Assembly (NCBI GenBank): GCA_012517875.1
Contig: JAAYUB010000092.1
Coordinates: forward strand, 1 to 51,120
Length of the DNA stretch: 51,120 nt
Direction: 5' to 3'
Source: Acidobacteriota bacterium
GTDB lineage: Bacteria; Acidobacteriota; JAAYUB01
The notes below the pieces were generated by a model. It was not told where the DNA came from, searched no databases, and saw nothing but the letters and a program-made list of their open reading frames with translations. This document shows, one piece after another, positions 1 through 7,262 of the stretch. Position 1 is the first letter of the stretch; each line of letters opens with the position of its first letter. The position numbers and the translations under genes were made by a program.

Positions 1-408
1 CCCGAATGCTCCAGGTTTTCAGCGTGCACCTTTTTAGCAAAGTTCTTGTACATGAGTTGTTTGCAAATGATAACGAAAATGACAACCTGTTACAATCGCC
101 TAACCCACAGAAATCATTCAAGTTTTAACCGGACAGCAGTGATGCATATTATTCAAAAAGTTACAAAACCCATGCGGTTGTCTGAACATTGTCACGATCG
201 TCATGTCCATATGTCAAAAAACACTCCCGCGGTGCGCATTGTGACAATTCCGATGGAACCTGCAATTGAGGAATCCGCCCGGATCACATCACAGCCTGCC
301 CGTTCATCCCCGATCATTTTCACCTCGCGGCTTCCGGCCGTGACATCGGGTGAGCCGATGGATCGTGGCTCCACGCGGCCGGGCCGCGCCAGCAGCCGCG
401 GCATGTAG

Positions 409-428
409 CCCGGGCCGAAAGGCCCGGG
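409..428 (+). repeat. GAAA-tetraloop hairpin, copy 1
   Basis: Perfect 8-bp stem CCCGGGCC / GGCCCGGG closed by a GAAA loop. The same design occurs on the opposite strand at 589-608 with one compensated base pair. There is no T-run after it, so it does not look like an intrinsic terminator. Confidence 0.7.
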
Positions 429-548
429 TGGCCGGGATAATTTCGGGACGGGAAAGCCGCGCATGCGGCGGCGGAATCCGGGCGCCGGGCTCGGGTTGGG
501 GCATTGATCAACCGCCAGTTGCGGCTTACCCCGGCTGTGACTTACCCC

Positions 549-561
549 GCTCCTGCGGAGC
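549..561. repeat. Short hairpin GCTCC-TGC-GGAGC
   Basis: Perfect 5-bp stem with a 3-base loop lying between the two GAAA-type hairpins. It is short enough to be chance in GC-rich DNA. Confidence 0.35.
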
Positions 562-588
562 TGGCTGCCCTCTCGCACCCTTCGCTTC

Positions 589-608
589 CCCGGACCTTTC
601 GGTCCGGG
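589..608 (-). repeat. GAAA-tetraloop hairpin, copy 2 (inverted)
   Basis: Read on the minus strand this is CCCGGACC-GAAA-GGTCCGGG. It has the same length and loop as the hairpin at 409-428, with a G-C pair replaced by A-T on both sides of the stem. The base just before both stems is also shared (AG before CCCGG). Confidence 0.7.
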
Positions 609-746
609 CTGCACTCCGCCGCCGCTCGCGCGGCGGGATCCATGCGACGGATCACGTGGGGGAGGGCGGGGGCACCGGAGGCGCATTGCGCAGTAGCCTG
701 AACGGACGGCAGGATGTTCCGTACCGTGCCGGTGGGAGTATCGCTA

Positions 747-811
747 CACATCCACGCTGGTAAGCACCGCTGTTTGGAGTGCGCAGACACGTCTGCGCTT
801 TGGATTCCCGC
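747..811 (+). repeat. 65-base direct repeat with palindrome, copy 1
   Basis: Pairs with 954-1018. The last 50 bases (762-811) match the second copy at 49 of 50 positions, and the first 15 match imperfectly. The core at 781-798 is a perfect palindrome, GCGCAGAC-AC-GTCTGCGC, flanked by TTTGGAGT and TTTGGATTCC. A second small hairpin, CCCGC-GAA-GCGGG (807-819), follows in this copy only. Confidence 0.85.
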
Positions 812-906
812 GAAGCGGGCGCTAAGCCCTGGGGAAAAGGAGAAGAAGGGATTTGGTCAAACGGGACCACCTCCACTCCGTGATCCTGTCGGGCGCATCC
901 CGCGCC

Positions 907-937
907 ATCCAAAGCGGCGTCATGCCGCCGCACTCCA
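907..937 (-). repeat. Related stem-loop element, inverted, different core
   Basis: Read on the minus strand this has the same outer frame as the direct repeats (TGGAGTGCG ... CGCTTTGGAT). The palindromic core is different, GCGGCG/CGCCGC around a 6-base loop. Conserved flanks around a changed but still self-complementary stem indicate a family of stem-loop elements. Confidence 0.6.
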
Positions 938-953
938 GACCATCCTGCCGTCG

Positions 954-1018
954 CACATCCACTTTCGGAAGCATCGCTGTTTGGAGTGCGCAGACACGTC
1001 TGCGCTTTGGATTCCCGC
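954..1018 (+). repeat. 65-base direct repeat with palindrome, copy 2
   Basis: Second copy of the element at 747-811, exactly 207 bases downstream. The palindrome GCGCAGAC-AC-GTCTGCGC lies at 988-1005. It ends 55 bases before the stop codon of the minus-strand gene at 1073. Confidence 0.85.
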
Positions 1019-1072
1019 AACCCACAGGTGATGAGACCTGATCCGCCCCGCGTCGAGAACCGCACCCGGCAC

Positions 1073-2164
1073 TCACCGCGGGCAGTCGCGGGTCATGATA
1101 ACGCGGCGGCGGCCCTCGCGCGCCGCTCTCTCATCCAGTTGCCGGCTCAACACCGGCAGGGCGGACGGCCGGAAGCCCATCTTGCGGTACAGCTCGACGG
1201 CCGGCCGGTTTTCCTCGAACACCAGCAGGTGCACCCGTTCGCCGCCATGCGCCCCGGCCTGATCGAGAGCCAGACGGACCAGGTCCTTGCCGATCCCCGC
1301 GCCGCGGAAGACGGGCCGGACGAACATGCTGAAGATCCACCAGTCGGGGTAGGTGGCCTGGTCGGCGGGCCGGATCAGCATGGCCGCTCCGGCCATGCGC
1401 CGGCCCGCCTGGGCGACAAGCACCAGCCGGCGCCCCGCCGTGTCGGGGCCGGACGACTCGGTCGAGCGATCATTCTCAGCGAATGGGTGATCATCCTGGG
1501 CGGACGGGTGATCATCCTGAGTGAAGATGGAGTGGCCATAGATTCTGGCCAGATCGCCGACATCCGCCATGGTCGCCAGACGGCAGCGGATGCTCCCGCC
1601 CAGGATGCTTCCGGCCAGGCGTCGGTAGAAGCGCAGCCGCTGCACACGGCCCACAGCGGATCGGGCAACGGCCCGCGCCGCGCGCCCCCACCAGGCATAA
1701 TCAAGATACGCCGTGCGGATCCCCCGGCGGGCCATCCCCCCCAGCAGCGGCCGGTGAAGGCCGATCGCCCGACCGCCCCGCTGAATCCGAACCACCCGGC
1801 CCAGCACCCGCTCCGCCGGCACCGCTTCTCTCGCGCCGGGCGCCGCGTCGCCGCGGATGGTCAGAACGACGGAGCCGGAGCGATCGGCGCGCACCGCCAC
1901 GCGGTGGACTACCGGCTGATCGTGGTCGTTCCTGTACAATACGATGTCACCCACGTGCGCGTCCGCCCCCCGCACCGGCTCCAGGGTCAGGACGTCCCCG
2001 TCCCGGACCGCCGGCGCCATGCTGTGGCCGTGGGCTTCGAATTGGAATAACCCGCCGCCGGCCAGAATGTCGGCCGCCAGCCGCTCAAATGTGAAGCGGT
2101 TCAGTCTCACCTGCGGCATCGGATGACGTCCACCATTCACCGGTCCGGCAACTGATCCGGTCAC
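1073..2164 (-). CDS. Peptidase S26B-like / GNAT acetyltransferase fusion
   Basis: A two-domain protein of 363 residues. Residues ~40-125 carry signal-peptidase (S24/S26) boxes: GHSM with Ser48, VVHRV with His87 in place of the usual lysine (the S26B pattern), and RGD with Asp106. No membrane segment precedes the serine, unlike classical signal peptidases. Residues ~190-360 form a GNAT fold with the acetyl-CoA loop RGAGIG (287-292). A 7-residue repeat from a 21-base tandem repeat interrupts the GNAT part at ~216-236. The GTG start overlaps the kinase stop codon as GTGA, so the gene is probably translationally coupled. An in-frame ATG at 2119 is an alternative start. Substrates of both domains are unknown; acetylation of a kinase target or self-cleavage are guesses. 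Confidence 0.8.
   Translation of the reverse strand: MTGSVAGPVNGGRHPMPQVRLNRFTFERLAADILAGGGLFQFEAHGHSMAPAVRDGDVLTLEPVRGADAHVGDIVLYRNDHDQPVVHRVAVRADRSGSVVLTIRGDAAPGAREAVPAERVLGRVVRIQRGGRAIGLHRPLLGGMARRGIRTAYLDYAWWGRAARAVARSAVGRVQRLRFYRRLAGSILGGSIRCRLATMADVGDLARIYGHSIFTQDDHPSAQDDHPFAENDRSTESSGPDTAGRRLVLVAQAGRRMAGAAMLIRPADQATYPDWWIFSMFVRPVFRGAGIGKDLVRLALDQAGAHGGERVHLLVFEENRPAVELYRKMGFRPSALPVLSRQLDERAAREGRRRVIMTRDCPR
1468..1530. repeat. 21-base tandem repeat inside the S26-GNAT gene
   Basis: Three consecutive 21-base units start at 1468, 1489 and 1510, each beginning GATCAT. They are in frame and encode the repeated heptad DDHPSAQ / DDHPFAE and a diverged third copy. The insertion lies in the first part of the GNAT domain. 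Confidence 0.85.
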
Positions 2165-5100
2165 TCGTTATCGGCGGGGCGAGCAGCCAGGAGCTGCAGC
2201 AGCGACTCGACGCGGGGCTGGATCGCCGGGAAGTCGGCCAGCCGCCGCGACGGATCCTTGTGGATCACTTCCATGACGAACGCCGACACCGCCTCGGGCA
2301 CCGTGGCCCGCACCTCGCGGGGCGGCCGCGTCTCGCCGTAGAGGATGGCGTAGATCAGCTCCACCGACCCCTCGCCGCGGTACGGCTTGGCGCCCGTGAG
2401 CATCTCGTAGAGCACGACGCCCAGCGCGTAGTAGTCCATGCCGCAACCGGCCTTCACCTTGCCGCTCAGGTACTCAGGCGGCAGGTAGTAGAGCGTCCCC
2501 TCGAACGTGCCCGTCTGGGTCATGGACTGGGCGTCCAGGATCTTGGCCACCCCGAAATCGAGGATCTTGATGGACCGAGCCAGGTCCTGCAGCCGCAGGG
2601 TGCGGCCGCTCCGGCCCGTGCCCGGTAGGGAGTCCAGCAGCATGATGTTTTCCGGCTTGATGTCCCGGTGGATGATCCCCGCCGCGTGCAGGTCCCGGAC
2701 GATCCCCGCCAGCGCCAGGAACACGGCCAGCGCGTCCCCCACCGTGAGCCGGCCGTCGGTCATCAGGGCGCGCAGGGTGACGCCGCGGCAGAACTCCATG
2801 GCATAGTAGCACTGGCCGGCGTGCTCGCCGCGGTCGTACACCTTGACGATGTTCGGGTGATCGATGCGCTCGCAGATGAGCCCCTCCTGGATGAACCGGC
2901 GGCGGCCCGTCTCGTCCATGGCGTTTTCGTGCAGCACCTTGAGCGCCACCACCCGGTCGTCCACGAGGTCGCGGGCGCGGTACACCGTGCCCAGGCCGCC
3001 GCGGCCCAGCGTCTCCAGGATGCGGTAGTGGCCCACGAAGTGGCTGCGGCGCCAGTAGTGGAAGTACGTCACCAGTTTTCGGCCCACCCGGTAGATGACC
3101 ACCGACAGCACGAAGAAGAGCGCCCCAAGCAGCGCCTGGAACCACCACCGCTGCCAGAGCGGTGGCTGGATGCGGACCGCCACGGCGACGCCCCGCTCGT
3201 TCCAGACGCCGTCGTTGTTGGAGCCGCGCACCCGAAACGTGTAGTCGCCGCCGGGCAGGTTCGTGTAGCTGGCGTAACGGCGGGCGCCGCAACGGACCCA
3301 CTCCCGGTCGAAGCCGTCGAGCTTGTAGGCGTAGCGGTTCTTGTCGGGGCTGTGGAAGTCCAGCGCGGCGAACTCGAAGGCGAAGAAGTTGTCGCGGTGC
3401 GATAGCTCGAGCGCGGCGCCCGTGGCCGCCAGGTCCGCGGCCACGAGCTGGTCGAACTTGCGGAAGGCGGTGACCACGACGGGGGGCACGAACGGGTTGT
3501 CCCGCACCGCACCGGGATGGAAGACGGCGAAGCCGTCGATGGTGCCGAAGCACATCTCGCCGGCGGCGGTGCGGTAGTAAGCGCCGGCGTTGAACTCGTT
3601 GCTCGGCAGGCCGTCGCTCGCGTCGTAATTCCGGAAGCTGCCGACGGCGGGATCGAACCGCGACAGGCCCCGGTTGGTGCTCAGCCACAGGGCGCCGCGG
3701 TCGTCCTCGAGGATGCCGTAGACGAGGTTATTGGGCAGGCCGTCGCGCTCCGTGTAGTGGCGGCTCCGCCCCGTGGCCGGATCAAACCGGTTCAGCCCGC
3801 CGCCCCCCGTGCCCAGCCACAGGATGCCCTGCCGGTCTTCGTGGATGCAGAACACCCGCGGGTGGCTCAGGGAGTCGGGGCGGTCCGGGTCGCTGGTGAA
3901 GCGGACAAAGGCGCCGCGCGCCGCGTCGAACCGGCACAGGCCGTTGTCGGTGCCCAGCCACATCGTGCCGGCGCGGTCGCAGAAGATGTCGCGGACCGTT
4001 CCGGCGGCGATGCTGTCCGGATCGGCCGGGTTGTGCGCGTGGCGCGTGAAGCGCCCCGTCGCCGGATCGAAGCGGTGGACGCCGGCACTCACCGTGCCCA
4101 CCCAGAGGTACCCCTGCGGGTCGAAGCCGAGACAGCGGACGATGTTTTCCCCGAGGCTCGCCGGATCGCCCGGCTGGTGGCGCCAGGTGTGGAACCGGCC
4201 GCTCGTCGGATCCAGGCAGGACAGGCCGCCTTCGGCGGTGCCGATCCAGAGACGCCCGTCGGGACCTCGCGCCAGGCAGCGGATGCGGCCGTCGGGCAGC
4301 GCGTCGGCGCGGTCCGGGTCGGGCCGGTGGTGGGTGATGCGCCCCGTGCGCCGGTCCAAGCGGTCCAGGCCGCCGCCGTACGTCCCCACCCAGAGCGCGC
4401 CATCGGCGTCCTCGGCGAAGGCGAAGATCACCGCGGCCGCGAGCGACCCCGGATCGTTGGGCGACCGCGTGTAGGCGGTGAACTTCTCCCGCTTTCGGAA
4501 CTTGTTGACGCCGCCGCCCAGCGTGCCCGCCCACAGCAGGCCGGAACGGTCCTGGTGGACGGCCAGCACCTCGTTGTTGGCCAGGCTCTGGCTGTCGGCC
4601 GGGTCGTGGCGGAAATGGCGGAAGGCGCCGCGCGCCGCATCCATCAGGTCCAGCCCGTCGGCGGTGCCCAGCCACAGGTCGCCGTCGGCATCGCGCAGGA
4701 TGGCTCGCACCGTGTCGGAACCGAGGCTGGCCGGATCATCCGGCCGGTGGCGGTAGCGGATGACCCGGCCGGTGGCCGTGTCCAGCCGGCCCAGGCCGCC
4801 GCCGTCGGTGCCGAGCCACAGCGCGCCCGCGTGGTCGAGGCAGAGCGCCAGCACCTGGGCGGCGCCGGCGTCCACCGTCTCGCCCGGCCGGGGGAAAACT
4901 TGCTGGAACCGCCCGGTGGACGGGTCCAGCCGGCTCACGCCGCCGCCGGCCGTGCCCACCCAGAGGCTGCCGTCGAGGTCGTCGGCCAGCGCCGTGACCC
5001 GATCATGAGGCAAGCTGTGGGGCCGGTCCGGCTGCGTCCGGTACCGTCGCCACCGCCCGGTGGCGGCGTCGAACCGGTTGAGCCCCCGCGCCGTGCCCAC

Positions 5101-5625
5101 CCACAGTGTGCCGTGCCGGTCCGCCAGGATCGCGGTGACGTTGTCGTCGCTCAGGCTCGCCGGGTCGGCCGGATCGTGCCGGAACACCGTGAAGCGCCCC
5201 GCGCGGCGGTCGAAGCGGTTCAGCCCGCCGCCGTAGGTGCCCACCCACAGGACGCCCGCGCCGTCCACGGCCACGACGTTGATGTAGGTGTCGGACAGCC
5301 ACGCCGCGTCCAGCGGCCGGGGTTTGTAGACGGTGAAGGCGTAGCCGTCGTAGCGGTTGAGTCCGTCTTCGGTGGCGAACCACATGAAGCCCAGCGGGTC
5401 CTGGGCGATGGACTGGACGCTGCTCTGGGACAGGCCCTGCTCGATGGACAGGCGCTGGAAGCGCAGGCGGGCGGGAGCCTGCCCATCGGACTGCCCGGCG
5501 GCCAGACCGGCGGCCGCAGCAACGCCCAATGCCAGTCCAGCGGAGCGGATCAACCGGCGGCAGACGAAGCCGATCGCCGCCGCGCGCCCGCTGTCCCCAT
5601 GTCGCCCGCTATTCGTGTCAACCAT
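2161..5625 (-). CDS. Double-propeller sensor Ser/Thr protein kinase
   Basis: Probable membrane sensor kinase of 1154 residues. A signal peptide (residues ~10-45) is followed by 14 Reg_prop blades of the form LWxGTxGGLxRFD, enough for two seven-bladed propellers. A Y_Y_Y domain (~760-820), one membrane helix (~830-850) and a cytoplasmic kinase follow. The kinase looks active: glycine loop LGRGGLGTVY, VALK lysine near 896, HRDIKPEN near 986 and DFG near 1023. This propeller/Y_Y_Y architecture normally ends in a histidine kinase, so the Ser/Thr kinase output is notable. ATG 5625 was preferred over in-frame starts at 5667, 5730 and 5751. It begins the signal peptide, and the promoter at 5666-5694 lies over the others. 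The gene is coupled by GTGA to the S26-GNAT gene. The ligand is unknown; sugars are a family-based guess. Confidence 0.88.
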   Translation of the reverse strand: MVDTNSGRHGDSGRAAAIGFVCRRLIRSAGLALGVAAAAGLAAGQSDGQAPARLRFQRLSIEQGLSQSSVQSIAQDPLGFMWFATEDGLNRYDGYAFTVYKPRPLDAAWLSDTYINVVAVDGAGVLWVGTYGGGLNRFDRRAGRFTVFRHDPADPASLSDDNVTAILADRHGTLWVGTARGLNRFDAATGRWRRYRTQPDRPHSLPHDRVTALADDLDGSLWVGTAGGGVSRLDPSTGRFQQVFPRPGETVDAGAAQVLALCLDHAGALWLGTDGGGLGRLDTATGRVIRYRHRPDDPASLGSDTVRAILRDADGDLWLGTADGLDLMDAARGAFRHFRHDPADSQSLANNEVLAVHQDRSGLLWAGTLGGGVNKFRKREKFTAYTRSPNDPGSLAAAVIFAFAEDADGALWVGTYGGGLDRLDRRTGRITHHRPDPDRADALPDGRIRCLARGPDGRLWIGTAEGGLSCLDPTSGRFHTWRHQPGDPASLGENIVRCLGFDPQGYLWVGTVSAGVHRFDPATGRFTRHAHNPADPDSIAAGTVRDIFCDRAGTMWLGTDNGLCRFDAARGAFVRFTSDPDRPDSLSHPRVFCIHEDRQGILWLGTGGGGLNRFDPATGRSRHYTERDGLPNNLVYGILEDDRGALWLSTNRGLSRFDPAVGSFRNYDASDGLPSNEFNAGAYYRTAAGEMCFGTIDGFAVFHPGAVRDNPFVPPVVVTAFRKFDQLVAADLAATGAALELSHRDNFFAFEFAALDFHSPDKNRYAYKLDGFDREWVRCGARRYASYTNLPGGDYTFRVRGSNNDGVWNERGVAVAVRIQPPLWQRWWFQALLGALFFVLSVVIYRVGRKLVTYFHYWRRSHFVGHYRILETLGRGGLGTVYRARDLVDDRVVALKVLHENAMDETGRRRFIQEGLICERIDHPNIVKVYDRGEHAGQCYYAMEFCRGVTLRALMTDGRLTVGDALAVFLALAGIVRDLHAAGIIHRDIKPENIMLLDSLPGTGRSGRTLRLQDLARSIKILDFGVAKILDAQSMTQTGTFEGTLYYLPPEYLSGKVKAGCGMDYYALGVVLYEMLTGAKPYRGEGSVELIYAILYGETRPPREVRATVPEAVSAFVMEVIHKDPSRRLADFPAIQPRVESLLQLLAARPADNE

Positions 5626-5665
5626 TGGCGCGCCCTGTCTCCGGATGTGCCGTGCGCTGATGGGC

Positions 5666-5694
5666 ATCTTATTGCGATCCGTCGCCCGGGTCAA
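5666..5694 (-). promoter_or_regulatory. Promoter of the sensor-kinase operon
   Basis: On the minus strand TTGACC (5689-5694) and TAAGAT (5666-5671) are separated by exactly 17 bases. Transcription would begin near 5659, leaving a leader of about 35 bases before ATG 5625. This supports 5625 as the start. Confidence 0.6.
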
Positions 5695-5723
5695 GGATCT
5701 GCCAGTGTAACGGCACTTCTCTT

Positions 5724-6029
5724 TTGGCATGCCCTCACCAGCCAAATCCAACAGGCATCGCCTGCCTGAACACGGGGACCGAGGCGTGCGTCATCACCGT
5801 CTCCGCATTCGATCAATTCGGCATCCTGCAGGACACTATGGTCCTCGACACCGCCGCCGGTGAGCGTCAGGTCTTCCTCCTCGACCAGCTCATGCCCGGG
5901 CTCACGGCCATCTTCGGCGGTTACATCCTGCTGGCGGGGCCGCCGGAATCCCAAATTGTCGTGTTCGAACTGTTCGGCGACCAGCCGCTCGAGTTCCTCA
6001 GCGCGGTCTCGGCGGTCCCCCTGGAATGA
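5724..6029 (+). pseudogene. C-terminal fragment of a secreted beta-rich protein
   Basis: About 100 codons read as a beta-strand-rich domain that ends in a natural stop. From residue ~10 it resembles the repeated C-terminal modules of large secreted proteins: alternating hydrophobic strands, a conserved LLAG turn and a final acidic tail. The only available start is a TTG without a ribosome-binding site, inside the upstream region of the divergent kinase gene, and there is no signal peptide. I read it as the remnant of a longer gene whose 5' part has been lost. A very short real gene is possible but less likely. The family resemblance is from memory, not a search. Confidence 0.45.
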
Positions 6030-6126
6030 CGTGCACAGAACGGGCAACAAACTGCGCCATGGGCCCGATAAGTAGTATCATGATGGCGTACACACCATCG
6101 GCATTCACCATCAGGAGGGGACCGCC

Positions 6127-7095
6127 ATGACCTCAATCGGCAGAACCGATGCCCTCGGCGCCGGCTTGCCCGAGATGGAGCCGGACGCCCTCGCTCCCCG
6201 GGACGCCGCCCCGACGCTCCCTGACGGCGCGGCGCCTCTTGCCGTCGGGACGTTCGCCGACCAGCTCGTCACCGGCAGCCCGACCGTGCCTACGGCCGAA
6301 TCGCTCCTGGGAGCCGAGTCGTCCGCCGCCGCGCCGGACGCCGGCCGCGGGGAGCCGGGACTGGCCGAGTTCCAGAATTTGCTCACCGAGTCCCTGAGCC
6401 TGGAGAAGGAAGCGCTCGACGCCGAAGTGGCCATGGCGCGGCTGGTCGGCGGCAAGACGTCGGCCCTCATGGGCGCCCCGACGGTGCGCCAGTCCGAGGA
6501 GCTCATCGAGAAGATGCATTCTCAGGCCGAGAGCTTCCTGAGCAAGGCGTTTGCCTTGGCCGACGATCTGGTGCGCCGCGCCGAAGGCGACGCCGCCTCC
6601 ATCGAGTCTCTCGGCCTGGCCCAGGCCGAAGAGATCCTGCAGGGACTGGACGGGCAGATCGAGCAGTTGCGCAGCCAGGCGGAAGCCGAGGCGACGGGCA
6701 AGGAGGGCGATGACGCCAACGCCTTCTGGGCCCAGTTGGACCTGCGTATCACCCAGCTGCGCACCGAGGTGCAGGGCCGCGCCGAGGACACCCGGACCAC
6801 CGCCCGCCTCAGCGCCCGCAAGATCCGCGACGATGCGTTCGGCCAGGCCTACCAGATCCGCCAGTCGGCCATCGACCGGTCCGACGCGTTGCACCGCACG
6901 GCGTTCCGGCAGGCCCACGCCGTCCGGAGCAGTCGCCTGACGGCCGAAGAAAACCGCACGGACCAGACCGATGACCGGAAACTGGCCGATCGGGCGGACG
7001 CGTTGCGGCAGGCGGAGCTCGATGTGACCCGGCGCCTCGACAGCCTGCGGCAGACGCTGGCGGCGGAATTCCAGAGCCGGCGGGCCGGGGGCTGA
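6127..7095 (+). CDS. Coiled-coil protein of unknown function
   Basis: 322 residues with no family I recognise. The first ~75 residues are Pro/Ala-rich and probably disordered. From ~80 to the end the sequence is long amphipathic helix, rich in Ala, Gln, Glu and Arg with heptad-like spacing, and contains no Cys or Trp-rich core. There is no signal peptide or membrane segment. A strong AGGAGGGG site (6112-6119) lies just ahead of the ATG. It stands upstream of the export genes at 7263-12270 with a 167-base gap, so shared function is possible but unproven. The helical character recalls FliH/V-ATPase subunit E stalk proteins, but no signature residues support that. Confidence 0.75.
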   Translation: MTSIGRTDALGAGLPEMEPDALAPRDAAPTLPDGAAPLAVGTFADQLVTGSPTVPTAESLLGAESSAAAPDAGRGEPGLAEFQNLLTESLSLEKEALDAEVAMARLVGGKTSALMGAPTVRQSEELIEKMHSQAESFLSKAFALADDLVRRAEGDAASIESLGLAQAEEILQGLDGQIEQLRSQAEAEATGKEGDDANAFWAQLDLRITQLRTEVQGRAEDTRTTARLSARKIRDDAFGQAYQIRQSAIDRSDALHRTAFRQAHAVRSSRLTAEENRTDQTDDRKLADRADALRQAELDVTRRLDSLRQTLAAEFQSRRAGG

Positions 7096-7262
7096 TGGCG
7101 GCATCCGGACGCAAGTCACCGGGAGCAGCCGCTTCATTCCCATCGGATTCCCGTCACGGATGACCGCGGGCGGTGTCGTGCGCCCGGCCGGTTTTCTTGA
7201 AACCTGGCCGGAACGGCTGCGTACTACTTTGTGTTTCATCCCATGGGGAGGCGCATCCACCG

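Larger units (their letters stand above)
1..1072. other. Non-coding region with repeats
   Basis: No convincing gene is visible here. The open frames that cross it run through palindromes and lack ribosome-binding sites. The first ~250 bases are clearly more AT-rich than the rest of the window and contain a TGTTACAAT extended -10-like box at 88-96, with no gene downstream of it. From about 400 onward the sequence is GC-rich and packed with short hairpins and imperfect repeats, listed separately. The nearest gene ends at 1073 on the minus strand, so the region lies beyond its 3' end. A transcript reading left out of the window, or a small RNA, cannot be excluded. Confidence 0.7.
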